Source: Clostridiales bacterium (GTDB lineage Bacteria > Bacillota > Clostridia > Oscillospirales > Oscillospiraceae). Taken from it: a DNA stretch of 32,411 nt. A model generated the notes under the pieces. It was not told where the DNA came from. It saw nothing but the letters and a program-made list of their open reading frames with translations, and did no database searches. Position numbers and translations under genes: made by a program. Location: the NCBI GenBank assembly GCA_004557655.1, contig SFGJ01000017.1, forward strand, positions 1 to 32,411, written 5' to 3'. Shown in pieces: positions 23,203-32,034 of this stretch. Numbering within the stretch: the stretch's first letter is position 1; each line of letters opens with the position of its first letter.

Positions 23203-26082
23203 TCAAATCTTACCCAGAGCCTTCAGCACCTTTTCGGGGGTCATAGGCCAGCTGCGCAGCCACACACCGCAGGCATCGTGGATGGCGATACCGATGGCAG
23301 GAGCGGCACCGTTGCAGGCAATCTCCGAAATGGATTTTGCGCCGTAGGGGCCAAACTTGTCGTCCACATCAATGAGAACGGACTTGAAATCCTCCGGAGC
23401 CTCGTCGATCATGGGCGCACCATAATCGGTAAGGTTGGCGTTGATGCACTTGCCGTTCTTGTCCAGCTTCATGTCCTCATACAGAGAGTGTCCAATGGAC
23501 TTCATCACAGCGCCATACATCTGGCACAGAGCGATCTCCGGGTTGATGGGTGTGCCCGCGTCCTGCAGAGCGTAGAACTTCTGCACCTTAATTTCGCCGG
23601 TCTTTACATTCACCGCCACCTGTGCAAAGTGCGCGCCGTAGGGCACGGAGGAGGCATTGGTGACAAAGCTGCCGTGGGCAACCATTTGTCCGCGGCCCAT
23701 GCCGCTGGTGGCGGTATGCACCAGGTCGTAGTAAGAAAGGGTAGCGCCGGAAGCCTTGGAATACACCTCGCCGGGGGCCCGGACATCCAGGTTCTCCACC
23801 TTCTCCTCCATTTGCAGGGCGGCCTCCTTCAAAATCAGCTCCTTGAGCTTCGTGGTGGCCACCAGAGAAGCGTTGCCGCTGAAAAAGGTACCGGAGGAAG
23901 CGTACGCACCGGTATCGAATGCGCAGGAGTCGGTATCACCGGACACAACGGTGATGCGCTCCATGGGCAGCTTCAGCACCTCAGCCACGATCTTGGCGGA
24001 AATAGTATCCAGACCCGTACCCAAATCGGCGCCGCCACTGTTGAGGATCACGGTGCCGTCTGTCTCCAGTTTGGCAATAGCCTCGGCATGATCCAGGCCC
24101 GGCAGGCCGGATCCCTGCATAATCATGGCGAAACCCTTACCGATCTTCCAATCGGGATCCTCGGACACTTCCTTCTTGCCCCAATCGATCATATCGCAGC
24201 CCTGCTTGATGGCCTCATCCAGACCGCAGGATCCGACGGGCACCACCGCACCCTCACGGCCCTCGCCCAGGCCCTTGAGGATCTCCAGCATATAGCCCTC
24301 TTCCACATGGTTTTTCTCCACCATGGTGCGGTAGTCGATGCCCAGCTTATCCGCCAGCTCCGCCATAGCCATCATGATGCCATAGGTGCCCTTAGGCGTA
24401 CCGTAGCCCTGGTAGGCGCCTGCGGGAGGCGTGTTGGTGTAATACACCTTCAGATCGTAGGCCATATTGTCCACCTTAAACAGGGGCATGGTCTTGGAGC
24501 AGCTATTCATAGGCACCGTCAGGCAGTGGTTGCCGTAGGGGCCGGTATTGGCACAAACCTCCATAAACAGCGCCGTGATGGTGCCGTCCTTCTTGCCGCC
24601 CATCTTCACGTGCACGCGCATGGGATGGCGGGTGGAGTTGGCATAGAATTCCTCGGCCCGGGTATTGCGGTAATACACAGGCTTCTTGGTGATCCAAGCA
24701 GCATAACCGGTGAGTTCCTCCACCAGAATATCCTGCTTCGATCCGTAACCGCCGCCCACACGCTCCTTGATGACATGGATCTTGTTCTCGGGAATGCCGC
24801 AGACCCAGCTCACAATGCGGCGCACATGGTAGGGCACCTGGGTGGCGCAGTTCAGCACCAAACGTCCGCTCTCCACATGGGCATAGCACACATGGGGCTC
24901 CAGAGGGGTGTGCTGGATTTGACTGGTCTGGTAAGTCGCCTCCACAATGGCATCCGCCTCGGCAAAGCCCTTCTCCATGTCGCCGATGCCGCCCTTGTTG
25001 GAGGCAGCGATATTCTTATGAATGTCAGCGTGCAGAGGGAACTGGTAAACCACCTTGCCCTCACGGGGATCTCCCTGGAGCTTGTTATACTCCTCCAGAT
25101 CCTCCGGTGCGCCGGCATTATACTGCACGGGGCCGTTATGCACCAGCGGTGCCCCCTCGGCCATGGCCTCCTCCACGGTGAACACAGCGTCGGTGGGTTC
25201 ATACTCCACCTTAATGAGGGACGCGGCCTTATCGGCGATCTCGAGAGTACGGGCCACGATGCCCGCCACACGGTCGCCCACATGGCGGACCTTCCGGTTA
25301 AACAGGCGGCGGTCATGGGGCGACGGCTCAGGGGTACCCTGACCGGCCTGCATATAGTACACATCCGGGCAGTTAAAGGCGGTGATGATGGCCGCCACGC
25401 CGTCCAGCTTCTCTGCTTCACTGGTGTCAATGGACTTGATATAAGCGCTGGCAAAGGGGCTGCGCAAAACATGCAGGCACCAGGAATTGGCGGGCACCTT
25501 GTCCTCCACGAACACAGGCTCGCCGGAAACCAGAGCGGCGCCGTCGATCTTCCCGGCCGGCTTGCCGATGATGTCCAGCTGGGGGCGGAAAGACGGAGCG
25601 ATCTCCGTCTTGAATTCGCCGAAATCACGCAGCTCGCAGGCCAGCTTCACTGCCAGATAATAGTGCTCATAACCGGCATCACGGATAAAGATACTGGTCA
25701 TCACATTCTTGACCTGCTGGCGGGTGGGGTTGGGATGCTTCTCCAGCAGCCAGGTGAGAATCAGCGCCGCCGCCGGGGCGTTGTAGGCACTCTGCACGAT
25801 ACCTGCGGCCACCATGGCCTTCTGCACATAGTTCAGCTCACCGTTTACCAGCAGAGACTCCGCTGTTTTGATCTCAGCGCCCTCCGCCTGGTAGAGCATA
25901 ATAAAGTTGGCATATTTCAGTTCGCCGTTAAAGATGATGGTGTCGGAGCCGGCAAAGCCCTCGGCGTCGTCGCTGTCGCGCACGGAGTAGCAGCCGGTAT
26001 GATACAGCACCTCACGCAGCCGAACTGTGGGCTCGCCCTGCAGCACGATATTCTCGCCGTTTAGTCTGCATTTCACTTCCAT
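23203..26082 (-). CDS. xdhD: XdhD-like molybdopterin hydroxylase (fused degenerate Fe-S domain plus Mo subunit)
   Basis: This 959-residue protein matches the XdhD/YgfN family in size and order. An N-terminal [2Fe-2S]-like region (1-160) precedes the Mo-binding xanthine-dehydrogenase domains, with VGGGYGSKQD near 455, a segment reading PPAGAYQGYGTP, and GAKSISE at 914-920 holding the catalytic Glu920. The cluster cysteines are absent: the first domain has EGFAGSD where C-x4-CG-x-C is expected, and the second has VQSAYN and FIRDAGY where CGFC and CRC stand in xdhC of this operon. Relatives are linked to purine hydroxylation or annotated as probable selenate reductase. It ends the operon, 5 bp after the small FAD subunit, its likely partner. 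Confidence 0.87.
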   Translation of the reverse strand: MEVKCRLNGENIVLQGEPTVRLREVLYHTGCYSVRDSDDAEGFAGSDTIIFNGELKYANFIMLYQAEGAEIKTAESLLVNGELNYVQKAMVAAGIVQSAYNAPAAALILTWLLEKHPNPTRQQVKNVMTSIFIRDAGYEHYYLAVKLACELRDFGEFKTEIAPSFRPQLDIIGKPAGKIDGAALVSGEPVFVEDKVPANSWCLHVLRSPFASAYIKSIDTSEAEKLDGVAAIITAFNCPDVYYMQAGQGTPEPSPHDRRLFNRKVRHVGDRVAGIVARTLEIADKAASLIKVEYEPTDAVFTVEEAMAEGAPLVHNGPVQYNAGAPEDLEEYNKLQGDPREGKVVYQFPLHADIHKNIAASNKGGIGDMEKGFAEADAIVEATYQTSQIQHTPLEPHVCYAHVESGRLVLNCATQVPYHVRRIVSWVCGIPENKIHVIKERVGGGYGSKQDILVEELTGYAAWITKKPVYYRNTRAEEFYANSTRHPMRVHVKMGGKKDGTITALFMEVCANTGPYGNHCLTVPMNSCSKTMPLFKVDNMAYDLKVYYTNTPPAGAYQGYGTPKGTYGIMMAMAELADKLGIDYRTMVEKNHVEEGYMLEILKGLGEGREGAVVPVGSCGLDEAIKQGCDMIDWGKKEVSEDPDWKIGKGFAMIMQGSGLPGLDHAEAIAKLETDGTVILNSGGADLGTGLDTISAKIVAEVLKLPMERITVVSGDTDSCAFDTGAYASSGTFFSGNASLVATTKLKELILKEAALQMEEKVENLDVRAPGEVYSKASGATLSYYDLVHTATSGMGRGQMVAHGSFVTNASSVPYGAHFAQVAVNVKTGEIKVQKFYALQDAGTPINPEIALCQMYGAVMKSIGHSLYEDMKLDKNGKCINANLTDYGAPMIDEAPEDFKSVLIDVDDKFGPYGAKSISEIACNGAAPAIGIAIHDACGVWLRSWPMTPEKVLKALGKI

Positions 26083-26087
26083 TTGCC

Positions 26088-26780
26088 TTACCTCCCCAGT
26101 GTAAACACGATCTTTGCCAGATACTTCTTATACTCGGCGCTGCCGGAAATATCATCGGTAAACTCCATGGTATCCGCCAGATCCGGATCAGTGCCGTAGG
26201 CAAATCCGCTTCCGGACACGCTCAGAGCGTAAATCCCCTCGGACGCTGCCGCTGTCACCGCCGCATGGCTGGAGGTGGTGTTGGTGAACCGCTTCACCCA
26301 GCCGGTGCGTTTGGCAGGCAGCACCACATACTCGATGAGCCGCTTGCAATCGCTCTGCAAATACTCGCCAATGGGCTTCATTTCCTCGCCGTGGGGTGTG
26401 ATGGACTTGAGCACCGCGTCCGCAGCCGTCAGCGCAGCAGCCAGATAGCTGTCCTGGCGGCGCAGGCCGATGTTGCCGCCCACAGTGGCGCTGTTGCGCT
26501 TGACAAAGGACGCGCAGAAATGGGCGGCCTCCTTGATAAATGCGGGCACCAACTCACTTTCAATGATCTGATTCAACGTGCAGCGTGCGCCGATATAGAG
26601 CTTGCCGTCCCTGGCGAAAATATCGTCAAAGCCCAAACCGTTGATGTCGATAAGATCCTTGCCCTGCGCGCTGCCGTTCAGGCGCAGATCATCGGTGCCG
26701 CCGGCCAGATATACGGCTGTGTCAGCATGCTCCTTGCGCAGCATCACCGCCTCCAGCGGGGTTTTGGGATGATAGATCAT
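26088..26780 (-). CDS. FAD-binding subunit of a molybdenum hydroxylase (YgfM-like)
   Basis: This 230-residue protein has the FAD motifs of the CO dehydrogenase flavoprotein family: LAGGTDDL at 25-32 and SATVGGNIG near 97-105, followed by a segment reading DSYLAAALTAADA. It is shorter than the XdhB-type subunit in the same operon and lacks most of the C-terminal extension, matching the FAD partner of XdhD-type enzymes. It passes electrons to NAD or another acceptor. AGGAGG lies 7 bp before ATG 26780. It sits 15 bp after xdhB and 5 bp before xdhD, so the operon encodes two flavin subunits. Confidence 0.88.
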   Translation of the reverse strand: MIYHPKTPLEAVMLRKEHADTAVYLAGGTDDLRLNGSAQGKDLIDINGLGFDDIFARDGKLYIGARCTLNQIIESELVPAFIKEAAHFCASFVKRNSATVGGNIGLRRQDSYLAAALTAADAVLKSITPHGEEMKPIGEYLQSDCKRLIEYVVLPAKRTGWVKRFTNTTSSHAAVTAAASEGIYALSVSGSGFAYGTDPDLADTMEFTDDISGSAEYKKYLAKIVFTLGR

Positions 26781-26795
26781 AGCAATTCCTCCTGT

Positions 26796-27665
26796 TTATT
26801 CTACCCGGCCTTCCGGATGGCCGGCCACCAGAGCGTCAATGAAATACTCCAGCATTCTGCGGGTGGCGTTGCGCCGATATTCGGGCATGGCGTGGGGCTT
26901 GATGACCTCGTTGCACCATGCGTCCAGAAATGCACCCTTCAACTCCGGCAGCTCACTGACCTTGTGGCCGATGAGCAGGCTCTCCACCTGACGGCTGCGC
27001 TCCACCTTGGGGCCGGCCGCGCCGGAGGATGCCCGGAAATCCACCACCATGCCGTTTTGGATGTTGGCGGCGGCAGACAGAGTCAGTTTGGAAATGGCGT
27101 TGGAGCGCCGCATGCCGATCTTGCGGAAGAAAATGTGGGTAAAGGTCTGGGGCGGAATGACAACCTTGGTGATGAGCTCGTCGTCACGGATGGCGGTGAC
27201 CTTGGTCTTGATGATGAAGTCATCCACCTTCATCCGCCGTTCGCCGTCCACACTCTGCAGCACAACCTCCGCATCCAGCAGGATCAGAGGCTGAGGCATA
27301 TCGCCCTTGGGAGAGGCGTTGCCGATGTTTCCGCCGATGGTGGCGCTGTTGCGCAGGGCGATAGCGCCCATACGGGAAGCGGCATCCTTCAGCAGCGGGT
27401 GGGTCACGGGAGAAGTGTGGATCTCCCAGGAGGTGGACAGTGCGCCGATCTCCACCGTGCCGTCCGGAAGTTCCCGGATACCTTTCAGCTCCGGCAGGCC
27501 GGAGATAATGAGGATGGGTTTCCGGAAGCTCGGCACGATGCCGGTGCCGCGGCTGTTGGCCACCATCAAGTCGGAGCCGCCGGCCAGAGGCTGTGCTCCG
27601 GTCTCCTTGCGGATCTGCAGTGCCTCAGCCAGAGTTTGCGGCATATAGCATTTTACTTCTTCCAT
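26796..27665 (-). CDS. xdhB: Xanthine dehydrogenase FAD-binding subunit
   Basis: The start is ATG 27665, preceded by AAAGGAG; a longer open frame has no ribosome site and lies over xdhC. The 289-residue subunit has LAGGSDLMV near 31, RNSATIGGNIGNASPKGDM near 100-118 (FAD pyrophosphate and isoalloxazine contacts) and the C-terminal CO-dehydrogenase-flavoprotein domain. It takes electrons from the [2Fe-2S] subunit and reduces NAD. It overlaps the xdhC stop by 13 bp, so translation is coupled. Confidence 0.93.
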   Translation of the reverse strand: MEEVKCYMPQTLAEALQIRKETGAQPLAGGSDLMVANSRGTGIVPSFRKPILIISGLPELKGIRELPDGTVEIGALSTSWEIHTSPVTHPLLKDAASRMGAIALRNSATIGGNIGNASPKGDMPQPLILLDAEVVLQSVDGERRMKVDDFIIKTKVTAIRDDELITKVVIPPQTFTHIFFRKIGMRRSNAISKLTLSAAANIQNGMVVDFRASSGAAGPKVERSRQVESLLIGHKVSELPELKGAFLDAWCNEVIKPHAMPEYRRNATRRMLEYFIDALVAGHPEGRVE

Positions 27666-28135
27666 AACGCAGCTCCTTTCTTGGCGGCCAGCCGGATGGA
27701 TTCCACGATGAGGTCGTAGCCGGTGCAGCGGCAGATATTGCCGCTGATGCCCATGCGGATCTCCTCCTCCGTGGGATCGGGGTTTTCGCTCAGCAATACA
27801 TAAGTAGCAATGACCATGCCCGGGATGCAGAAGCCGCACTGCACGGCGCCGCCCTCGGCATAGGCGTCAATGATGCACTTACCCTTTTCGGTGTCACGGA
27901 TCCCCTCAATGGTCAGCAGCTCGGCGCCCTGAATGGAGCCAACCGGGATGATGCAGGGAGTCACCAGCTTGCCGTCCTTGATAATGGAGCAGGCGCCGCA
28001 CTCACCCTCGCCGCAGCCTTCCTTGCTGCCGGTGAGGCCGTAGTCCTCCCGCAGCACATCCAGCAGCCGCCGCAGGGGGTTGCCGGTATAGACCATAGGC
28101 TTACCGTTCAGTGTAAATCGAACATCGTTATACAT
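27653..28135 (-). CDS. xdhC: Xanthine dehydrogenase [2Fe-2S] subunit
   Basis: This 160-residue protein binds two [2Fe-2S] clusters. The plant-ferredoxin-type site uses Cys41, 46, 49 and 61 (CGEGECGAC, then TPC); the helical domain uses Cys100, 103, 135 and 137 (QCGFC and CRC). All eight ligands are present. It wires the molybdenum subunit to the FAD subunit. Its ATG overlaps the xdhA stop by 8 bp with GAGGAGG upstream. It is a useful in-window control for the degenerate Fe-S domain of the XdhD-like protein. Confidence 0.95.
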   Translation of the reverse strand: MYNDVRFTLNGKPMVYTGNPLRRLLDVLREDYGLTGSKEGCGEGECGACSIIKDGKLVTPCIIPVGSIQGAELLTIEGIRDTEKGKCIIDAYAEGGAVQCGFCIPGMVIATYVLLSENPDPTEEEIRMGISGNICRCTGYDLIVESIRLAAKKGAALWKK

Positions 28136-30269
28136 TCTTCAGCGCCTCCTCAATATCTTCAACAGGAATGGGAATAGAAGTAAACTTGCAGTTCAGTGCG
28201 CGCTCCACAGCGTCCACATAGGCCGCAGAAGCGCCGTTAAACACCAGCTCGCCCATGCCCTTGGCGCCGTAGGGGCCCCAGGGATAGGGATTCTCCTGAA
28301 TGTGATAGAACTGCTTGGGGAAGTCCATGGATGTGGGGATGACATAGTCGGACATACTCTTCTGCTTGAAATAACCGCCCTTGTTCTCCATCTTTTCCAT
28401 GGCGCCGTAGCCCAGGGACTGCATAATACCGCCGTTGATCTGCCCGTGGACGATGAGCTCGTCGATGGCCTTGCCGATCTCGTGGGAGGACCAGATGCCC
28501 AGCGTCTTGACCTCGTTGGTGAGCTTGTCCACCTCTACCTCCACGATCACCGCGCCCCAGCCGTAGCCCAGGTAGGCATCGCCCCGGAAGGTAGCCTGAT
28601 CCCAGGGATAGCCCTCGGGATGCTCATACTCCACCTCTGTGGTGAATTCGCCCTCGTTCCAGCGCTCCTTCATCTCCAGAGCGGCCCGCTCCACCAGCCT
28701 GCCCACGATCATGGTAGACCGGGAAGCTGCGGTGGGGCCGGAGTCCACCACCTTGGAGGTGTCTGGATTTTTATACTCAATATTGTCGATGGAAATGCCC
28801 AGGGTAGCGGCGCAGATCTTGCGCAGGCTGGTCTTGAAGCCCTGACCCATCTCCGTGGAGCCAACGAAGATCTCCACCTTGTCGCCGGTCTTGGTGAGGC
28901 GGGCGTGCGCCTTGATAATGGCCTGCTCCCCGTTGCCGGTGAATGCGCCGCCGTGGTTGTACATAGCCACGCCGATACCGCGTCCGCAGCCGGCCTTGTA
29001 CTCTCTGGCCTTTCTCCAGTAGTCTGATTCCTTGGTGATGACGTCCAGCATCTCCGGCAGTTTCACATCCTCGATGATATGGCCGTTGGTGGTGGTCTCG
29101 TCGCCCTTTTTGGCTATGTAGCGCATCTTGAACTCCAGGGGATCCACGCCCAGATGGTGAGCCAGATGGGTCAGATGGGTCTCAAAGCAAAACAGGGTCT
29201 GGGGCGCGCCGAAGCCGCGGAAGGCGCAGGTGGGGAATGTGTTGGTGCCAATGCCCTCACCCTTGAGGTAGGTGTTGGGGATGGTGTACACACCGTTGGC
29301 ATGGAACACTCCCCGCTGCAGCACCACATAGGAGGAAGACAGATACGCGCCGCAGTTGTAGTAAATGTGTCCCTCGGTGCCGATGATCTCGCCGTTTTTC
29401 ACAGCGGTCTTGTAGACGCACTTGGAGGGATGGCGCTTCACACTGAACTGGGTGTCCTCTTCCCGGTCAAACACCATCTTGATGGGCTTGCGGATCTTAT
29501 TCTCCGCCACCAGCAGAGCGCCGCACAGCACATCGGGGAAATGCTCCTTTCCGCCGAATGCGCCGCCGGTGGTGCACTGGCGGATGATGATGTCATCATA
29601 GGGAATGTCCAGAAGTCCTGCAATGGACTTGCGGATATAGAACGGGCACTGCGCCGATGCATAGAACACGAACTTGCCGTCCTCCATGGTGGCAATAGCG
29701 CTGTTGGTCTCCAGATGTACATGCTCCTGATAGGGGGTGGTCAGCGTCTCCTCAAAGATCTCGTCCGCCTCGGCAAAGACCTCCTCCATGGGTCTGCCCT
29801 TCTGGCAGAACAGCTCGCACATGACATTGCTGCCCTTCTCCGGGAACATGGGGCCTCCCACGCTGTTGATGCCGTCATCTATACTCACCGCCGGGGTCTG
29901 CTCGGTGTAATCGATCTTGATCTGATCCCGCAGCTCCTTCAGCGTAGCCCGGTCGGGGCCAACCACCAGGCCGATGGTCTCGCCCACATACAGCACATAG
30001 TCCTCCGCGAAGCAGCGCCAGTCCTTCAGAATCATCCACAGTTCGTTCTTTCCCTTGGCGGGAATGTCCTTGGCGGAAATGAAATAGTATCCCTCCGGGA
30101 ACTCGGGCAGGTGGATAGCGTCAATGGTTCCTCTGGGCACCGTGGAACGAACCATATAGGCGTACTGCATATCCGGCAGCGTCATGTCGCATACATAGGT
30201 CGCCTCGCCCCGGGCTTTCTCAATGGCGTCCACCCGAATAATTTTGTCGCCGATTTTTGTTGCTGGCAT
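28128..30269 (-). CDS. xdhA: Xanthine dehydrogenase molybdopterin-binding subunit
   Basis: The start is ATG 30269, seven bases after AAAGGAGG; a TTG frame extension to 30290 runs over that site. The 713-residue large subunit has the TTGGAFGGKEHF motif of the molybdopterin domain, an AFRGFGAPQ stretch with the Arg typical of purine-active enzymes, a GSTEMGQGFKT loop and GAKGMGE at 668-674 with the catalytic Glu674. It hydroxylates a heterocycle, most likely hypoxanthine/xanthine, with water-derived oxygen. As first gene of the five-gene operon, it is divergent from mocA. Other hydroxylase substrates (nicotinate, aldehydes) cannot be excluded. The selenium-linked genes often seen with Clostridial hydroxylases (selD, yqeB/C) are not in this window. 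Confidence 0.93.
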   Translation of the reverse strand: MPATKIGDKIIRVDAIEKARGEATYVCDMTLPDMQYAYMVRSTVPRGTIDAIHLPEFPEGYYFISAKDIPAKGKNELWMILKDWRCFAEDYVLYVGETIGLVVGPDRATLKELRDQIKIDYTEQTPAVSIDDGINSVGGPMFPEKGSNVMCELFCQKGRPMEEVFAEADEIFEETLTTPYQEHVHLETNSAIATMEDGKFVFYASAQCPFYIRKSIAGLLDIPYDDIIIRQCTTGGAFGGKEHFPDVLCGALLVAENKIRKPIKMVFDREEDTQFSVKRHPSKCVYKTAVKNGEIIGTEGHIYYNCGAYLSSSYVVLQRGVFHANGVYTIPNTYLKGEGIGTNTFPTCAFRGFGAPQTLFCFETHLTHLAHHLGVDPLEFKMRYIAKKGDETTTNGHIIEDVKLPEMLDVITKESDYWRKAREYKAGCGRGIGVAMYNHGGAFTGNGEQAIIKAHARLTKTGDKVEIFVGSTEMGQGFKTSLRKICAATLGISIDNIEYKNPDTSKVVDSGPTAASRSTMIVGRLVERAALEMKERWNEGEFTTEVEYEHPEGYPWDQATFRGDAYLGYGWGAVIVEVEVDKLTNEVKTLGIWSSHEIGKAIDELIVHGQINGGIMQSLGYGAMEKMENKGGYFKQKSMSDYVIPTSMDFPKQFYHIQENPYPWGPYGAKGMGELVFNGASAAYVDAVERALNCKFTSIPIPVEDIEEALKNV

Positions 30270-30317
30270 TGTATTGCCTCCTTTATGCAAGTTTTATAAA
30301 AGGATAAAATTTATCAC

Positions 30318-30346
30318 ATAATACCATGATGAATTGTACCACAAAA
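30318..30346 (-). promoter_or_regulatory. Probable promoter of the xdh operon
   Basis: On the minus strand TTTTGT (30341-30346), 17 bp, then TATTAT (30318-30323), about 50 bp before the xdhA start. The -35 is weak, which fits a regulated promoter. Confidence 0.45.
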
Positions 30347-30402
30347 AAATGCCGTTGAAAAGAGAAAGCGTAATTCTATTTTGCAAATAATGACACATTT
30401 CC

Positions 30403-30432
30403 TTGACAAAAAAGAAAAGAAATGGGTATACT
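30403..30432 (+). promoter_or_regulatory. Promoter of mocA
   Basis: A consensus -35 TTGACA (30403-30408), 18-bp spacer and -10 TATACT (30427-30432) lie about 20 bp before the ATG, giving a very short leader. Confidence 0.65.
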
Positions 30433-30452
30433 ACCGAAAAGGAGTGTTGCGC

Positions 30453-31019
30453 ATGAAAATCGGTTGTGTTCTCATGGCGGCAGGCTTCGGCCGCCGCTTT
30501 GGTGGGAACAAGCTGCAGGTGGAATTTGACGGTGGACTGTCTCTGATCGAGTGTGCTTTGTCCGCCATCCCCGGCGAAAAGTTGGAACAAGTGGTGGTAG
30601 TGACCCAGTACCCGGAAATTGAGGAATTGGCCAAAAAATACGGCTTCACTTCCCTGCCAAACCCCCATCCGGAAATCGGGCAGAGCGAGTCCATCCGCAT
30701 TGGATTGGAGGCGCTGTGGGATTGCGACGCCGTGATGTTCCAGGTGGCCGATCAGCCTAAGCTGCAAAAGGAAACCGTGGCGCGGCTCATTGACTTCGCC
30801 GCCGATCACCCGGACCGCATTGTTGGTTTAGGTCACAACGGACACCGGGGCAATCCCTGCATATTCCCCTCCCGGCTGTACCCGGAGCTGATGGCTCTCA
30901 CAGGCGACCATGGTGGCCGCTCGGTCATCCTGACCCATGAGGAAGAGCTCCTTCTGCTGGATGTCTCCCCCTCCCAGCTTCTGGATATTGATACGCCGGA
31001 GCAGCTTCAAGACCTGTAA
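30453..31019 (+). CDS. mocA: MocA-like molybdenum cofactor cytidylyltransferase
   Basis: The start is ATG 30453 (AAGGAG upstream); a longer frame from 30381 runs over the promoter. The 188-residue nucleotidyltransferase opens with LMAAGFGRRFGGNKL, the phosphate loop and Lys of MobA/MocA enzymes. It has a VADQPKL motif (metal-binding Asp) and ends with HRGNPCIF and GDHGGRSV, typical of the MocA/YgfJ branch. It adds CMP to molybdopterin to give the cytosine dinucleotide cofactor of xanthine-dehydrogenase-family enzymes. It is divergent from the xdh operon, so it probably serves XdhA and the XdhD-like subunit. MobA-type GTP use is less likely given this partner. Confidence 0.88.
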   Translation: MKIGCVLMAAGFGRRFGGNKLQVEFDGGLSLIECALSAIPGEKLEQVVVVTQYPEIEELAKKYGFTSLPNPHPEIGQSESIRIGLEALWDCDAVMFQVADQPKLQKETVARLIDFAADHPDRIVGLGHNGHRGNPCIFPSRLYPELMALTGDHGGRSVILTHEEELLLLDVSPSQLLDIDTPEQLQDL

Positions 31020-31025
31020 GCAAGC

Positions 31026-31058
31026 AAAAAAGACGGCCCCCTCGGGAGCCGCCTTTTT
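31026..31058. terminator. Bidirectional terminator between mocA and tsf
   Basis: CGGC-CC pairs with GG-GCCG around a small loop (one C-A mismatch), flanked by an A-run on the left and a T-run on the right, so both convergent genes can use it. Confidence 0.8.
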
Positions 31059-31081
31059 AATATGGATCTGCGATAACGGAA

Positions 31082-32008
31082 TTACTTGCCCATGTTCATC
31101 TGAGCAGCGACCTCAGCAGCGAAGTCCTCCTGCTTCTTCTCGATGCCCTCGCCGGTGGCAAAACGCACGGCGTCCACAAACTTCACGGAGCCGCCCAGCT
31201 TCTTGGCGGCGTCGGCAATGTAGCCCTCCACGGAGCCGGTGAACAGGTCGCCGCGGACGAACTCCTGCTGCAGCAGGCAGTTCTCCTGATAGAACTTGTT
31301 CATCTTGCCCATGACGATCTTTTCCTTCACCTGAGCGGGCTTGGATGCCATCTTGGGATCCTGGTCCATGAGAGCCAGAGCGACCTTCTTCTCCTCGTCC
31401 AGCACTTCCTGGCTGACCTGGGACTTATCCCAGAAGCGGGGATTCAGGGCAGCGATCTGCATGGCGACATTCTTGCCGATCTCGGTGGCGTCAATGCCGC
31501 CCTCCACAGCCAGATTCACCAGCACACCGATCTTGCCGCCGGCGTGAATATAACCCACGGAGGTGTTGGTGTCCACGCGGACAAAGCGGCGGATCTGCAG
31601 GTTCTCACCGATGGACATGACCTTCTCGGGCATGGTCTCGGCAACGGTCAGGCCGGAGCCTGCATACTTGCAGTTCATCAGAGCGTCCACATCGGCGGGA
31701 GCGCAGTCCAGAACGGTCTTGGCAATATCCTTCACGAAAGCCACGAAGGAGTCGCTCTTGGCGCAGAAGTCGGTCTCGCAGTTCACTTCCACCAGAGCGG
31801 CGGTGCCGTTCTCCACGCACACATAGCTCATACCCTCGGCAGCAATGCGGCCAGCCTTCTTGGCGGCCTTGGCCAGGCCCTTTTCACGCAGGTACTCCAC
31901 AGCCTTGTCCATATCGCCGTCGGTCTCCACCAGAGCCTTCTTGCAATCCATCATGCCCACGCCGGTCATTTCACGCAGGTTCTTAACATCAGCAGCACTA
32001 AAAGCCAT
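31082..32008 (-). CDS. tsf: Translation elongation factor Ts
   Basis: The start is ATG 32008, eight bases after GGAGG; a TTG at 32023 and an ATG at 32014 are in frame but badly spaced. The 308-residue EF-Ts has the N-terminal UBA-like domain with the signature LREMTGVGMMDCKKAL, the EF-Tu-contacting TDFCAKSD loop near 81-88 and a coiled-coil/dimerisation region in the C-terminal half. It exchanges GDP for GTP on EF-Tu. It follows rpsB, the standard order, behind a terminator-like hairpin. Confidence 0.97.
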   Translation of the reverse strand: MAFSAADVKNLREMTGVGMMDCKKALVETDGDMDKAVEYLREKGLAKAAKKAGRIAAEGMSYVCVENGTAALVEVNCETDFCAKSDSFVAFVKDIAKTVLDCAPADVDALMNCKYAGSGLTVAETMPEKVMSIGENLQIRRFVRVDTNTSVGYIHAGGKIGVLVNLAVEGGIDATEIGKNVAMQIAALNPRFWDKSQVSQEVLDEEKKVALALMDQDPKMASKPAQVKEKIVMGKMNKFYQENCLLQQEFVRGDLFTGSVEGYIADAAKKLGGSVKFVDAVRFATGEGIEKKQEDFAAEVAAQMNMGK

Positions 32009-32034
32009 TTTCATTTCCTCCAATTCATTCGTTT

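Noticed and set aside
23197..26064. A 955-codon plus-strand frame opposite the xdhD-like gene
   Set aside because: It is the antisense shadow of a GC-rich gene: His/Leu/Gly-rich, with no ribosome site and no known domain, while the minus strand encodes a clear molybdenum hydroxylase.
27666..27839. N-terminal extension of the xdhB frame
   Set aside because: It overlaps xdhC, encodes a Pro/His/Arg-rich shadow, and a proper ribosome site precedes the internal ATG at 27665.
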